From contig CM030363.1 in NCBI GenBank assembly GCA_017893485.1, positions 110,417,073 through 110,481,072 on the forward strand: a DNA stretch of 64,000 nucleotides, read 5' to 3'. Source of the DNA: Hemerocallis citrina (lineage: Eukaryota; Streptophyta; Magnoliopsida; Asparagales; Asphodelaceae). Made by a program: the position numbers and the translations under genes. The notes under the pieces are model-generated. The model had not been told where the DNA came from. It did not search any database and saw only the letters and a list, made by a program, of their open reading frames with translations. Position 1 is the stretch's first letter, and each line of letters begins with the position of its first letter. This document shows, piece by piece, positions 44,879 through 55,851 of the stretch.

Positions 44879-47800
44879 TGTAGCACCCCGAATTTCCAAT
44901 ATAATATCTCAGAAATACGTGACACAATTCCCAACATCAACCTCAATGTAATAGTAAATATAGCCAAACACAGATAAATTTTTTAACTTTTATTACAGCA
45001 GTTCTTTACAAAGCACAGCGGAAAATTAAACACCTTGAATTACAATTTCTTTCTTTTACAACACACTTTCACAATTTACATAAGCCACACTATCATTCTA
45101 CCACATGCATCCAAATCCCAATGCTATAGGTACCTACCTATAAAACATGAGTCTAGAGATAACCCTATTCCTCAAAACTACAGGGGTCAGCCATAATGGT
45201 GTGAGTGACATCAAAAGAAATACAACATGAATAAAACATAAAGAATAAAATCATAATCAACACATACCAATAGTAATAACGAATGGAAGATGAAAAACAA
45301 TAAATAAACATGAAAACATCAGGTGAAACTAGAGTAAGTGTCAAGTGTAGAAAACAGAAAGAAAACACGCATAAAACCAAGTCAAGAAAACATAAATGCA
45401 ATATGATGACTCTCTAATGCATACTTGTCGGATTCTATGCATTCCATACTACATAGGTCTGGTGTATGCCCTTATCGTTCTCAACTTTAGAGGGTTAGAT
45501 ACCTCGTTATGCAACTAATCCTACTACTGTGATAGAAATAAGATTCAGAATACTCCGCCAATAGGCATCACAACCCTCAATGCTCAAGCATCATGTAAGA
45601 ATAGCTCTGACCCCCAGGAAGAAATCATCTCCTTGTTGTGTACCCCATGAATAGGTTTGCGAGACCCTCAACATGCAGATACACAAGTACATCCCGTGAA
45701 TAGGCCTAAGTGAATGCACATGTATGCTTCGTGAATAGGCCTGCAGATCCTCGACACACGAACATACCAAATGTCCTCTCGAGATAGAACAACACATAGT
45801 CCTGGAACGCATCCGTTGGACTAGACCCCTAAAGCATATACTTACGTTTCCAAATTTCTATTACATCTCCATTAGTGTCTGTCCTTAAGTTGATTATTAT
45901 TAAAAATACAAATCTCCCTCTCTAGAGTTAGTGTATCCTGTCGGACTTAATTCCACAACAACAATCCCAAGACCCAACTGGTCAATATTCACAAAATCTC
46001 ATCTGCTGGTTCATAGGACTCCCACTCAACTTCTAGAGACTCACAAACGAATATCAACACCAAAACTTTCAATAAAACTCTCAATTCCATCATCAAACGT
46101 TTATGTCAAGAAAACTTCTTAAATCAACAAAATCCAAGTTTATTCAATGTACTCATAAATTCCAGATCTGGGTATAAATATTAAATCCATTTGATAACTA
46201 AGAATCATATTTTGAAGTCATATAATATCACGAAACATCAATTACTTCGAAAACTACATATATTTTACTTTATAAAGTCAAAGAAATACAATTTAAATTC
46301 TATTATAATCAAAATGTAACTCTCTGTAAAATACTGTAATCTGTAGTAAAAATATTATCTAAAACAGTAGAACAATAATCCGTAATATCGAAGAATCAAT
46401 CATTCAAGAAAACACAAAGAAAAACTCAAGAAACAATCAGCAAGAACACTGACAGTCAACTGCCAAAACAAGTGCAAAAGTGACAGTCAACTGGCATGAA
46501 AAATTTCCCAAATCAACTAATTGATAGTCGACTGTCAATTCATGTGTAAAATCCTGACAGTCGACCGACAATTCAAAATTCGACATCTTTGAAGTTCGTG
46601 CACATTTTACTGATACTTCGATTATGCTTTGTAAAATCATAAATTTGCAAAACAAAATTCCTGAGATGATCAAATACAACTTGTATAACATACTAGAGCT
46701 TATAAAACAAATCAAAACCTCATCAAATTCATAAAAGAGAATTTTTTCGACAAACCCTTTGAAACAACAATATGTATATATATGTTCATATAGGTGTTCA
46801 AGCATCAGTTTAAAGCATCAAGAAAATATAGTAAATGGGTAGTACATTGTTCAAAACCATCTCAGTATCCAAACAACTCAAATTCAATTCGAAAACATCA
46901 CAAAACATCAAAAATCAATTTCGCCAATTCTTCAAAACAACAACTTAGGGTTCTGTGTGTATATGTGTATATATGTCTATATGTATGTGTGTGTTTAAGC
47001 ATCAAGAATTAGATTATAGGAGTAGCGTAAGGTTTAATTTAATCTCAGTACCAAAACAATCAAGATCCAATTGAAAAACTTCATAAAGTCACAAAAACCA
47101 ATTTCTGCTGATCATCCATCAGACCTGAAACTTCAACCCCCTTTTAATCATTTAAAACTTTATATCTTGATCCAAAATCCCTTCTACAATTTGTTGTACA
47201 CATACCCCACCGATTTCAATAGTTTACCCATGAATAATATGCAATTGTAACGACTACTCATCAAGTTTTAGTTATCAGAATATCCACACAGAGCATGTCT
47301 GTATTATACACAATAGAGTCTAGGTTTTTACTTGTTTTATGTAATAACCATCATACAACTTAATATAAAAAATCAAATGGCAAGAATATGAAAGAAAACA
47401 ACCTACTCATGATATCTATTAGGTTCTTAACAATCTCAAGTCATCGTCATAGGGTTTTAATCATCAATAGCCTAGTTTTCATGAAAAGATTCAATTTGTA
47501 TTCATACATCCAACAAAATCCATTATATCATCATAACATCTGCTAACATGCTTTCTAATAGACAAATCATCACATACAACATACTTAAAACAATAAGAAA
47601 ATAGACATACGTCACTCACCTTATTGAAGAATCAACCGAAGATAATAAAGAGAATAAGAAAATCCTTTCTTTCGCAAGAAAACCAAGATTCTCGCTTCGA
47701 AACTCCAAAAAATCAATAATAAAGAAAACCCTTTGTGTAGTGCAGCAAAGAGATGACTGCACCACCCCTTATATTAGGCCGGTAGTAGGTAATTAGGGTT

Positions 47801-48393
47801 TTTGAATAGATTTGCAAAATATCCCTTTTGAATATATCTTTACATATATAAATCCTTATACTTGGAAATTGGATAAACCAATTAGATTTAAATTTTAAAA
47901 AAAATTAACCACCTTAACACTGGCCAGCACTGAGTTCAAGTCCAGAAAACGAAATTTGTACTTTTTGCCTCTAAGTGGCAATTTTACAAAAAGACCCTTC
48001 TTTAAAAAAATTGCAAAATAAACCAAATCTATTGAAATAAAAAGTAAAATCTTTACCTCTGAGTTGGCTAGGCATTATGCTCAGCCCAAAAATTTAAAAA
48101 TCTGGAGTTTTCACTCCAAGTGGTAATTTTGCACAAAGGTCCATCTTTTTGTAATATTTGCAAATGGGTCAAATAAATACCAGAAAAATCCAGAAAATTC
48201 ATAAATAATCCCTACTAATAAATAATAGGTTTCCTCAAAATAATTTTTAACTTTGAACTTCCCAAGAAAATATTCGCACGTGTTTTGCGCATGTAAAAAG
48301 ATAAATTTTAGAAAAATATTTATTAAATTATCAAAATCATTTTAATTCATTTATTAATATCAAAAAAATTATTTAAAAATCTAGGGTGTTACA
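44879..48393 (-). mobile_element. About 3.5-kb solo LTR-like insertion in the PMD exon (copy 2)
   Basis: It begins tgtagcaccccg and ends gggtgttaca, and follows copy 1 in order throughout. The PMD frame implies a 5-bp target atcgg; the right-hand copy reads cccgg, so it has decayed. The motif cluster that reads gtcgaccg in copy 1 reads mostly gtcaactg or gtcgactg here (46445-46575). It lies in the same orientation as copy 1, separated by 736 bp of PMD exon. Confidence 0.65.
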
Positions 48394-48559
48394 CCCGGGG
48401 CATTCTAGCTTGCAGCCAATGTATCAACTGAGGGCACCAACTCACCGTTCCGTAGTAAGTGGTCATTATAATGTTATTCTTTTGTACATAATTCATTAAT
48501 AGATTCATGCTTATATCATTTATGACCCACATACTATTCTACATTCATTAACTTATTGT

Positions 48560-49029
48560 TGTAGATCTAAGATGCATGGGATATTGCGAAGTAATGCGCT
48601 CGTGCCCTGTCGAGCAATATGACCGATGCAGTGAAAAATTTCGACTTAGTGAAAAGACCACAGTCGCGGTTGAAAACTGCGGCCCTAGTTTCACATAGGC
48701 TGCAGTTGTGAACTGCGGCTTATGTTTGTTGAAGTTACAAAACTTAATACCAACAATGAGTTTCCTTCTCACAACTCATCCGCATTCAAGTTAACATTCC
48801 ATATACCAGAAATATACAATGTTCTCAACTCCACCAATCCATCTTCAATATTATTATACGTATCCAAACAACGAAATCATTAACAACACCAAAAAACAAC
48901 CATTAAAACAATTAAAAAAAAACACATGCAAGAAACCAACAAAAGTAATTCTTCTTGTATTTCGAAATTCATTCATAGGAAAAAGCATGATAGAATTTAA
49001 TTCAAATATAAACTACACATTTCCTATAG
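48560..49029. other. Convergent intergenic region of the MULE with ctgcggcc motifs
   Basis: Between the two MULE genes, 48655-48725 contains cgcggttgaaaactgcggcc and gcagttgtgaactgcggc, similar to the gccgcag motifs of both TIRs. Otherwise this is AT-rich sequence without a gene. Confidence 0.45.
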
Positions 49030-52000
49030 GCCTATAGACGGATTGCTTGAAGAAGTCCTTGTACCAGAGCCCGTGGTACGTCCACCACAGCCTCGTGCTC
49101 CTTTTTGTTAGGGACTTGTTGCAGCAGTACCACACGAATTACCTCGTAAAATTTGTTTGACTAGTTAATGACATAGGAATAGAATAAAAAATATTTAAAA
49201 AGGTAAAAAATGTGCAACATACCCCAGAGGCAATATCACTCGTACAACTACGCCTATTATGATCAATTTGATGACATTTACTGCAACTTAGTGAACTTAT
49301 GGAGCTTGTTCCAATATCCATGTCATTGCGAATGCGTTTGGTTCTTGGCCAACCTTTCCTACATCTTCTGAGCCTCGAATTTGCTATTATTTTGGGACCA
49401 ATATGTATAGGCCAATATGCTTGCTTGCACAGGATGAAAGTTGGGCTTCCAAGTTGTCGCTAAGGATACCACAGAATAGAATGGATCAATATACAGTAGG
49501 TAATTGAGGGCCCGAGATGCGCAAGCCGCCATTACATGTGAACACGGTATATGATGAAGTTGGAATTTCTGACACGTCCATGTGCGTGCACCTAAATTAA
49601 CAATCTGACATTTTCCACCATTTTGCTTAGTACCGACAAGTCGAAAACCGGTTTTGACTTGAAAAATGCCAGGATTTTGATGAAACATTATAGCCTCATG
49701 CAAATTAGCTCTACCTCTCCGTATATCTATAAGTTCTTGAACTCTTGGAGCCTAAACCTGCCCTTCACTTATCAATTTCTGTGCCATTTGACGACGCTCG
49801 GTGAAGTAGGAATTGAGTTTGTAAAATATCATCTCAACGATTGCTGTTACGGGCAAACTACAAACACCTTTTAACACAGAATTAAATATTTCTAAAGAAT
49901 TTGTGGTCATTACACCAAATCGATGCCCTCCATCCGCAACTAATGCCCACTTCTCCACAGGTTTTCCCCTCAACCATTCGTCAACCTCAAGATTAACTTT
50001 ACTAATCTCTTCCAATTGTTTATCAGTTTTTTTTTTGGATGATTCTGACATGCAACCACCTTTTAACTTTATTAATCTCTTCCAATTGTTCATACTAATC
50101 TCTTCAAATTTTGCTACCAAATTTTCTGTAGAAATTAGTAGCAAAATGTCGCATACAATAATGATAGTATGCATGTGGCTCATTCCATGAACCATTTTCA
50201 AGCTCCATGCATGATAAGATTCCCGCATGATGGTCAGAAATCACACATAAGTCTTGACAATCAGTGACATATTATCTAATACAACTCATGAACCAAGTCC
50301 AACTTTGTATACTCTCTCCATCTACTATTGCAAAAGCGAATGGACATAACCTGTTATCTGTATCAGGTGCAACCGCAATCAATAAACAACCCTTGTATTT
50401 TCCATACAAATTGGTTCATCTATACTAATAATAGGTCGGCAGGACTTAAAACCTTCAATTGAAGTGTGCCAAATGCCGAAAATACTCCTTTGAATGTTTC
50501 TTCGCCATTACCGGAAGGAATTTTACCCCAATGTACATAAGTTCCACGATTTGCGGCTTGTATTGCTGATAAAAGAGTAGACAACTTCGTATATGCTTCA
50601 TCGAACTCTCCAAACAACTGCTCAATAGCTCTCTATTTTGCAATCCAAGCTTTCTTGTAAGAAATCTTATAATTACATTGTAGCAACACAATTTCAATTA
50701 TGGCCCTCGGCGTTGTTCCTAACTGTGCCTCAACAACATTCAAAATTATGTTAGAAACTAGCTTCGAATCAACTTTACTGTGGTTCTGAGTTAATGTCAG
50801 ATTTGTACATGTATGCGCCCCTCCCAACTTCTTCACAATGAAATACGTCTGACCTCTTGGAATAATTGCACGTAGTTGCCATGGACATCCTGCATCAGCT
50901 ACTGTTTCATTGGTACGTTCTTTAGGTGCGAATTTATATTGGACGACATACAACCTTTTGTTTGATTTCACTACTACAAATTCTCGATGTTCCTTAATAG
51001 AGAAGATCTTCACCGCATGTTGAATATTATCTTTGCTTTTAAATTTTTTCCCAATGTACAATATTCCTATCTCCGATGAACCACATGATTCTTCTAAATT
51101 TTGAAATACTTGGGCATTGTTTCTGTTAGGTTTCGATGGTAGTCTAAGATAAAAAACACAGCAGAAAAATTACAAAGAAATAGCAAAACCTAGCCATGGA
51201 TCCATGCGAAAATCACAAATCGTGTTTAGGAGTTATACCTTGAAGATGGATCTGCTGTCTCCAAGCAGTGACAATCACAGCACTGCAATATTGTTGTGCC
51301 TCTAAGGTATCCACACGAACAGATCAAATCAAGGTTTCCCTCACGTCGCGGTGCTAGCTGCGGGATGGGGATGTTCCTCACGATCTCTCTCTCTCATAAT
51401 TTCTGTGACGGCTAGGTTTTTCTTATGTATCTCTTTTCCACAGATATGTTTTATATATATAGCTACAGAAAATCAACCCTAAGAGTAATGAGGCTGTTGG
51501 ATTCACAATCTGACCTGGTTCAGATTTGTGTGTGGGCCTTTGAACTTTAGTTAGCCCATTTAATCTAATTAAACGTCTAACCAATGTCAGGAGTCCAAGT
51601 TGTACTTGGAACCCCAATTAAATTCATAAGAATTTAAATGTCAATTTCGATCTATTCTAAGTGTGTGACCCCTGTAGGTTCTCGTTACGTTGACAGTAAT
51701 ACTAAAATCATATTCTAGTATTACAAATAGTGAGCGGTATCTAGCAATACATCACTGCTACTCAAGTAACGGGAATGTCAGTGAGTAGACATAACCTATC
51801 TGTGACCAATATTACCATGTAGTCTAGTCCCTTTGTCCTGATATCTTAATTAACCACAAGGCATATAGCGTGTCACACTTGTATAGTTCAATCTTTGGTA
51901 TCTTGATGTTCGAGTAGACTTACTAAAACAAATGAATCGAATATCTCATATGGACACATTTGAGCATGGCCATGCATTTTGCAGTCTCACTCAATCAAGG

Positions 52001-53425
52001 GGCCCATAGATATCTCTCTTGTTATGTAAGATGGACAAATCCTATCCAAGTCACTCATATCCCTCCACATTATTTATAGTATATCCAAAGTTGACTTTAT
52101 AATCACCTTCTTATAGGTAACGTTTGACGACATTAAAACATATAACTTCTCATGTAGGGAACCGTAGTGATTTCAAGTCAAAGGACTACATACACCAAGA
52201 TCATTGTGAGAACTGCTTATGACACTCACGTAACGATCCATGCAGTGTTCTCATGGTAGGTTAGTCCAGTACATTATTACTCTAATATGTACCCATATGA
52301 AGACTTGATATCTCATATCCATAACCCGGGAGATATGGTCATCAGTCTACGCAGATACTTGTCTCTATGCATTATTGTTGTCTTAATTCACAATAATACT
52401 TGACTTGTTACATTTAAGAATAGTGTTCTGATTACAACCAATAGGATCTCACAATCAAGTCATGCACTTGATATCCCATGGTATTGAACCTACTATTCTA
52501 AGGACTTTATTATGTTCATTTAATCACAATAAACAATACAATAAATGAAATATCTCATATATGAAATAAATGTCATGATACCATGTAAACTAGTAATATC
52601 AATACACAACTGGCCTCTAGGACATACACCAACATTTACTCTCTTTAGTGGATTCAAATTTAGGTACAGTTGGACTCATGAACTGAGGCAGCTGAGGAGG
52701 CAGGGGTGGATCATTGGATGCCGGTTCCTGAACGACATTAACGTTTTCATCTGGATTAGTACCATCTTTATATTCCTCCTGTTCTACATCTACCTCCAAC
52801 TCTTCATCTTTTTCATTATCATCTACTAAATCATTGTTAACCGTAGCTTGATTGAAGTCTCGAATAATGTGTTCGTTATCAACAAGATTATAGATGAAGT
52901 TTGAATTTGATGGTGGCATGTCATGTATAGGGGAATTTGTTGGTATTGGATTTGTGAACATGTTTTCTTGTCGAGGCGATGATTTTTCATATGGAACAAA
53001 ATCCGGATGGGGACTCATCTCTTCAGTCGGCACTTCACGTATCGGGCTTAATATATGATAAACATGTGGCGGGCTATTAGAAATCCTGATTTTGTCAAGG
53101 TATAAATCTAATGCATTCCAACTACAATTTGGATCAACTGTTCTTGCAATCATGGAAGCAAGAGTATCATCATCCCCTATAGGTACCACCATGAAAAATT
53201 GGGACTCTAATTTTCCAGCAGCATATCGAGCATGAATTTTAACTTTCCATGCACTTCCATCACAATTTGTAATTTCGTACACTTTCTCTACTAGTTCATG
53301 TTGTGTAATATTACGGGGAGCCCAAACTACTTCGGGTTCAACATCACTATATAACAAGCTCCAAACTTTTGGTCTTTAATTATTTCTCCCCCGTAATATA
53401 ACCAAATAGGAATTTTCTGATCCAT
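49030..53425 (-). pseudogene. mudrA-like MULE transposase, interrupted by a solo LTR
   Basis: On the minus strand the start is near ATG 53425 (MDQKIPIWLYYGGEI) with a frame change near 53370. An N-terminal region follows (HELVEKVYEITNCDGSAWKV), then an acidic linker. Beyond the LTR at 51124-52634 comes the DNA-binding region (YIGKKFKSKDNIQHAVKIFS, GCPWQLRAIIPRG), then the MULE DDE core with CRP and ISID near 50430 and decayed sequence to about 50000. A SWIM zinc finger (TCQKFQLHHIPCSHVMAA, about 49590-49530) and a C-terminal knuckle (CSKCHQIDHNRRSC, about 49290-49245) complete the family order. Several frameshifts and stops occur in the DDE core. It would cut the TIRs in an active element. 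Confidence 0.82.
51124..52634 (-). mobile_element. Solo LTR inserted in mudrA
   Basis: On the minus strand it starts tgttggtgtatgtcctagag and ends cctaaca (1511 bp). The target duplication is gtaaa before it and gaaa after it (one base lost), and mudrA reading resumes across it. It is the same family as 59768-61255 in opposite orientation. No internal domain, so a product of LTR-LTR recombination is likely. Copia or Gypsy origin is not decided. Confidence 0.8.
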
Positions 53426-53874
53426 ATCTACAAGTCAATGGACAAATATGCGAATAACTATTTAATAAAAAACATAAAACACAAAAATTTTACTTTCGTG
53501 GGTTGTATGAATACCTTCAAGAATACAACCGTCATTTGAGAGCGGAGATGACGACCCAAATGAGTTCAGAGAGTACGAAGATGTTGCTAATCGCAGGGGG
53601 TGTTGTCAGCTTCAATTTCTGTGCCGAAGTTTGGAGAATTTAATGACTAGGAAAATTGAAAGCTTGGGGATTTGGGGATTGAATGTTGATGGGGAGAGGA
53701 AGATGATGTGAAGATGATTCTTTATTTAGAGAGAGATTTTACGGAGTGGGAGGAGCTAGATTCGGGTTATAGGATTTTCAAGGATTTTGGATTTTAGAGT
53801 TGGGGAAATTATTTGGAGAGAAGAAGTGAAGTTGAGAATTGGGAGAAGAGGGTTTTAACAGATCTAGACCCCCC

Positions 53875-54141
53875 AGCGAGGCCGTAGTTATGAATTGCAA
53901 CCTAAGTACTGCGGCCTCAGTGAAATCTCTTCACAGCTTCTTTGGCGTTGATTTTTTTTAAAAAGAAAGCCTTGCAATATACATTTTTTGGTACGTACCT
54001 AGGCCGCAGTACCCTACTGCGGCCTCGTTATGGAAGAGGTCGCAGTTGGAAACAGTGAGTGGTCTATTTTGAAAATTAGTTTCGAAAGTGGTCTATTTTG
54101 GGAATTAGTTTCAAAGAGTGGTCTATTTTGGGAAAAAATCA
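53875..54141 (-). repeat. Right terminal inverted repeat of the MULE
   Basis: It is the inverted partner of 38116-38398. It contains a perfect palindrome, ggccgcagta around ccc (54003-54024). The mudrA promoter should lie here or just inside. Confidence 0.85.
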
Positions 54142-54236
54142 GGCTTTTTGCGGGGTTTTTTTTTTTTTGGAAGAGAGCCCATAGGATATTTCCATGTGTA
54201 AGGTTGATGATAAAGTTGAGAAATTGTAATTTTGGG

Positions 54237-55092
54237 GAATTTTTTTTATATACCACTTTTCGAAACTATTTGCAGAAAGAGGACAGTTGCTAAAGTATTT
54301 GCGCTCCTGGACTCAACAACTAAACTCGTTGTTCCTGATGGCGAGTTTAGTTGTTTCATGCTCGCCGTTGGAACACGGCGAGTGTATCATTTTTTTTAGA
54401 AACTCGTCATTCCCATCGGTGATTTTAGTTCAAAATTTTCAATGAAGACTCGTCGTTCGAGTACATTTACACTAGACTCGTTGTTGGGAATAGTAATTTT
54501 TTATAATACTCGCCGTTCCCAACAGCGAGGATATTTACGCTAGACTCGTTGTTGAAAACGGAGACTTTAGTTCAATATTTCTTTTTTGAAGACTCGACGT
54601 TCCCAACGGTGCGGACATTTACATTAGAATCGCTATTGGGAACGATGAGTTTAGGTCAAAAAAATATATATAGAGTTTTTTTTGAAAATTCATTAAGTCC
54701 AACAAAGTGTTTCACTCTGTGAAATTTCTGACATCCTCGCCGTTGCCAATAGCGAGTTTAGTATAAATGTCTTTGTCATTGGGAACGACGAGTCTTTATT
54801 GAAAATTTTGAACTAAACTTGCTATTCCCAACATCGAGTCTAGTGTAAATGTCCTCGCCATTGGTAATGGCAAGTCTTCGTTGAAAATTTTGAACTGAAC
54901 TCGCCATTGGGAACGGCGAGTTTCTAAAAAAGTTAGCACTAAACCCATCGTATCCCAACGGTGAGCATGAAACAACTAAACTTGCCGTTGGGAACAGCGA
55001 GTTTAATTGTTGAGTCCACGAACACAAATACTTTGGTAACTGTCCTTTTTCTGCAAATAGTTTCGAAAAGTGGCATATTATAAAAAAAAACC
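54237..55092. mobile_element. Foldback MITE with MULE-like ends
   Basis: Long inverted arms (54237 to about 54410 and about 54920 to 55092) share tttttatat/ataatat, ccacttttcgaaactatttg, cagaaa.aggacagtt and gactcaacaa. The flanking 9-mers aattttggg (54228-54236) and aattttagg (55093-55101) differ by one base, fitting a MULE-type duplication. The centre is built of about a dozen copies of ctcgccgttgggaac and its complement gttcccaacggcgag. No coding capacity. Confidence 0.75.
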
Positions 55093-55238
55093 AATTTTAG
55101 GAGGACTGTCTAGTTCTTTGTAGATTTTTATAGATACCAATTGGCGGTAATAAATTTATTATTATAAAAATTGTTTATTATTCTTTCCTGAAAAAAAGTA
55201 TCAGACATGTAGGCTTCGAGTATATTTCAAATCTGCTA

Positions 55239-55782
55239 ATGAGGGTTAAAATCACAGTGTGGTCTGCATCGTTCAATTCTTGCACGTATCTAGAGACTCT
55301 TAAAGCCAAGAAAACAGCCCACGGGTTAACCAATGGCCCACTATATAGATCCAGCCCACCTAGAGGAGGGTGGATTGGATATTCCCTGTCAGTAATCAAA
55401 TTCCTTGAAATCAAGAGATTAACAGACAAATCAAGCCCCTAATCCAGGGGATCTAAATCAAATAATAGGGAGTCCTTCCTAACAGGTCCCCCCGCTAACC
55501 TATAAATACAGCCCTACAACCACTGTTACAAGGTAATCACATTTTTACTACCAAATCTCTTTTAATACTGCTGATTACTGACTTGAGCGTTAGAGGGACT
55601 GTCACTAGGAATCCTCCCGGTGTTTCAGATTTTTTTGCCGGTCCTCGGCGGTCGTTTTGCACAAACACCCCATTCATACTAGCCTCACATCAGGGTTAGA
55701 TCTACGGCTGAGATCTGAGTTTCCTCTCCAACAAAATAACTCACTAGCTGCTGCTCCCACAACCAAAAAACAACAGCATCAG
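55239..55782 (+). repeat. Probable 5' LTR and PBS of the older Gypsy relic
   Basis: The end at about 55782 is set by the adjoining gattggcatcgccagggg, which matches the spacing and start (TGG) of a PBS and resembles gattggcgccgtctg of the younger element. A TATA box (ctataaataca) lies at about 55500-55509. The LTR start is uncertain; 55239 (tgagggtt) is my best guess. Confidence 0.45.
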
Positions 55783-55851
55783 ATTGGCATCGCCAGGGGA
55801 AAAACATATATGAGCTTTTAACTCATAACTCCCCCCCTTTAGCAGACATCT

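Larger units (their letters stand above)
38690..48600 (+). pseudogene. Plant mobile domain (PMD) gene carried by the MULE, split by two LTR insertions
   Basis: A first exon near 38690-38732 ends in a GTATGT donor. After a long intron (38733-39740), MARTRGLNDRG (ATG 39746) and an exon from 39943 follow. The exon encodes LDWYLLTALLERWRPETHNF, HLPAGEMTVTLQDVAMISGL, HVDGVAVTG and VSLMHISLIADIRKADQYS, the core of PF10536 (aminotransferase-like plant mobile domain, as in the MAIN/MAIL1 family). Reading then resumes beyond an LTR at 44143 (LAALYSSLC...YRDELDQLREEYVNWSPYN) and beyond a second LTR at 48399, up to a GTAAGT donor at 48455. In-frame stops occur in 44240-44680. The exact resumption of reading across both LTRs shows that they hit an already continuous exon. 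Intron 1 has short repeats of gaattgttagtga (38805-38965). Confidence 0.78.
38116..54141. mobile_element. 16-kb MuDR-type MULE carrying a plant mobile domain gene
   Basis: The ends are defined by an exact 9-bp target duplication, ggctttttg (38107-38115 and 54142-54150), the size diagnostic of MULEs. Terminal inverted repeats of about 270-280 bp start gatttttttccaaaatgg on the left and, inverted, tgattttttcccaaaatag on the right. Inside are two convergent genes: a plant mobile domain gene on the plus strand and a mudrA-like transposase on the minus strand. This is the two-gene layout of MuDR with a different second gene. Three LTR insertions total about 8.6 kb, so the element was about 7.5 kb before them. 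Confidence 0.88.

Noticed and set aside
40612..48393. A single LTR retrotransposon with 3.5-kb LTRs and a PMD interior
   Set aside because: The interior (44143-44878) continues the PMD exon from exactly 40611 and the same exon resumes at 48399, so the two repeats are independent insertions.
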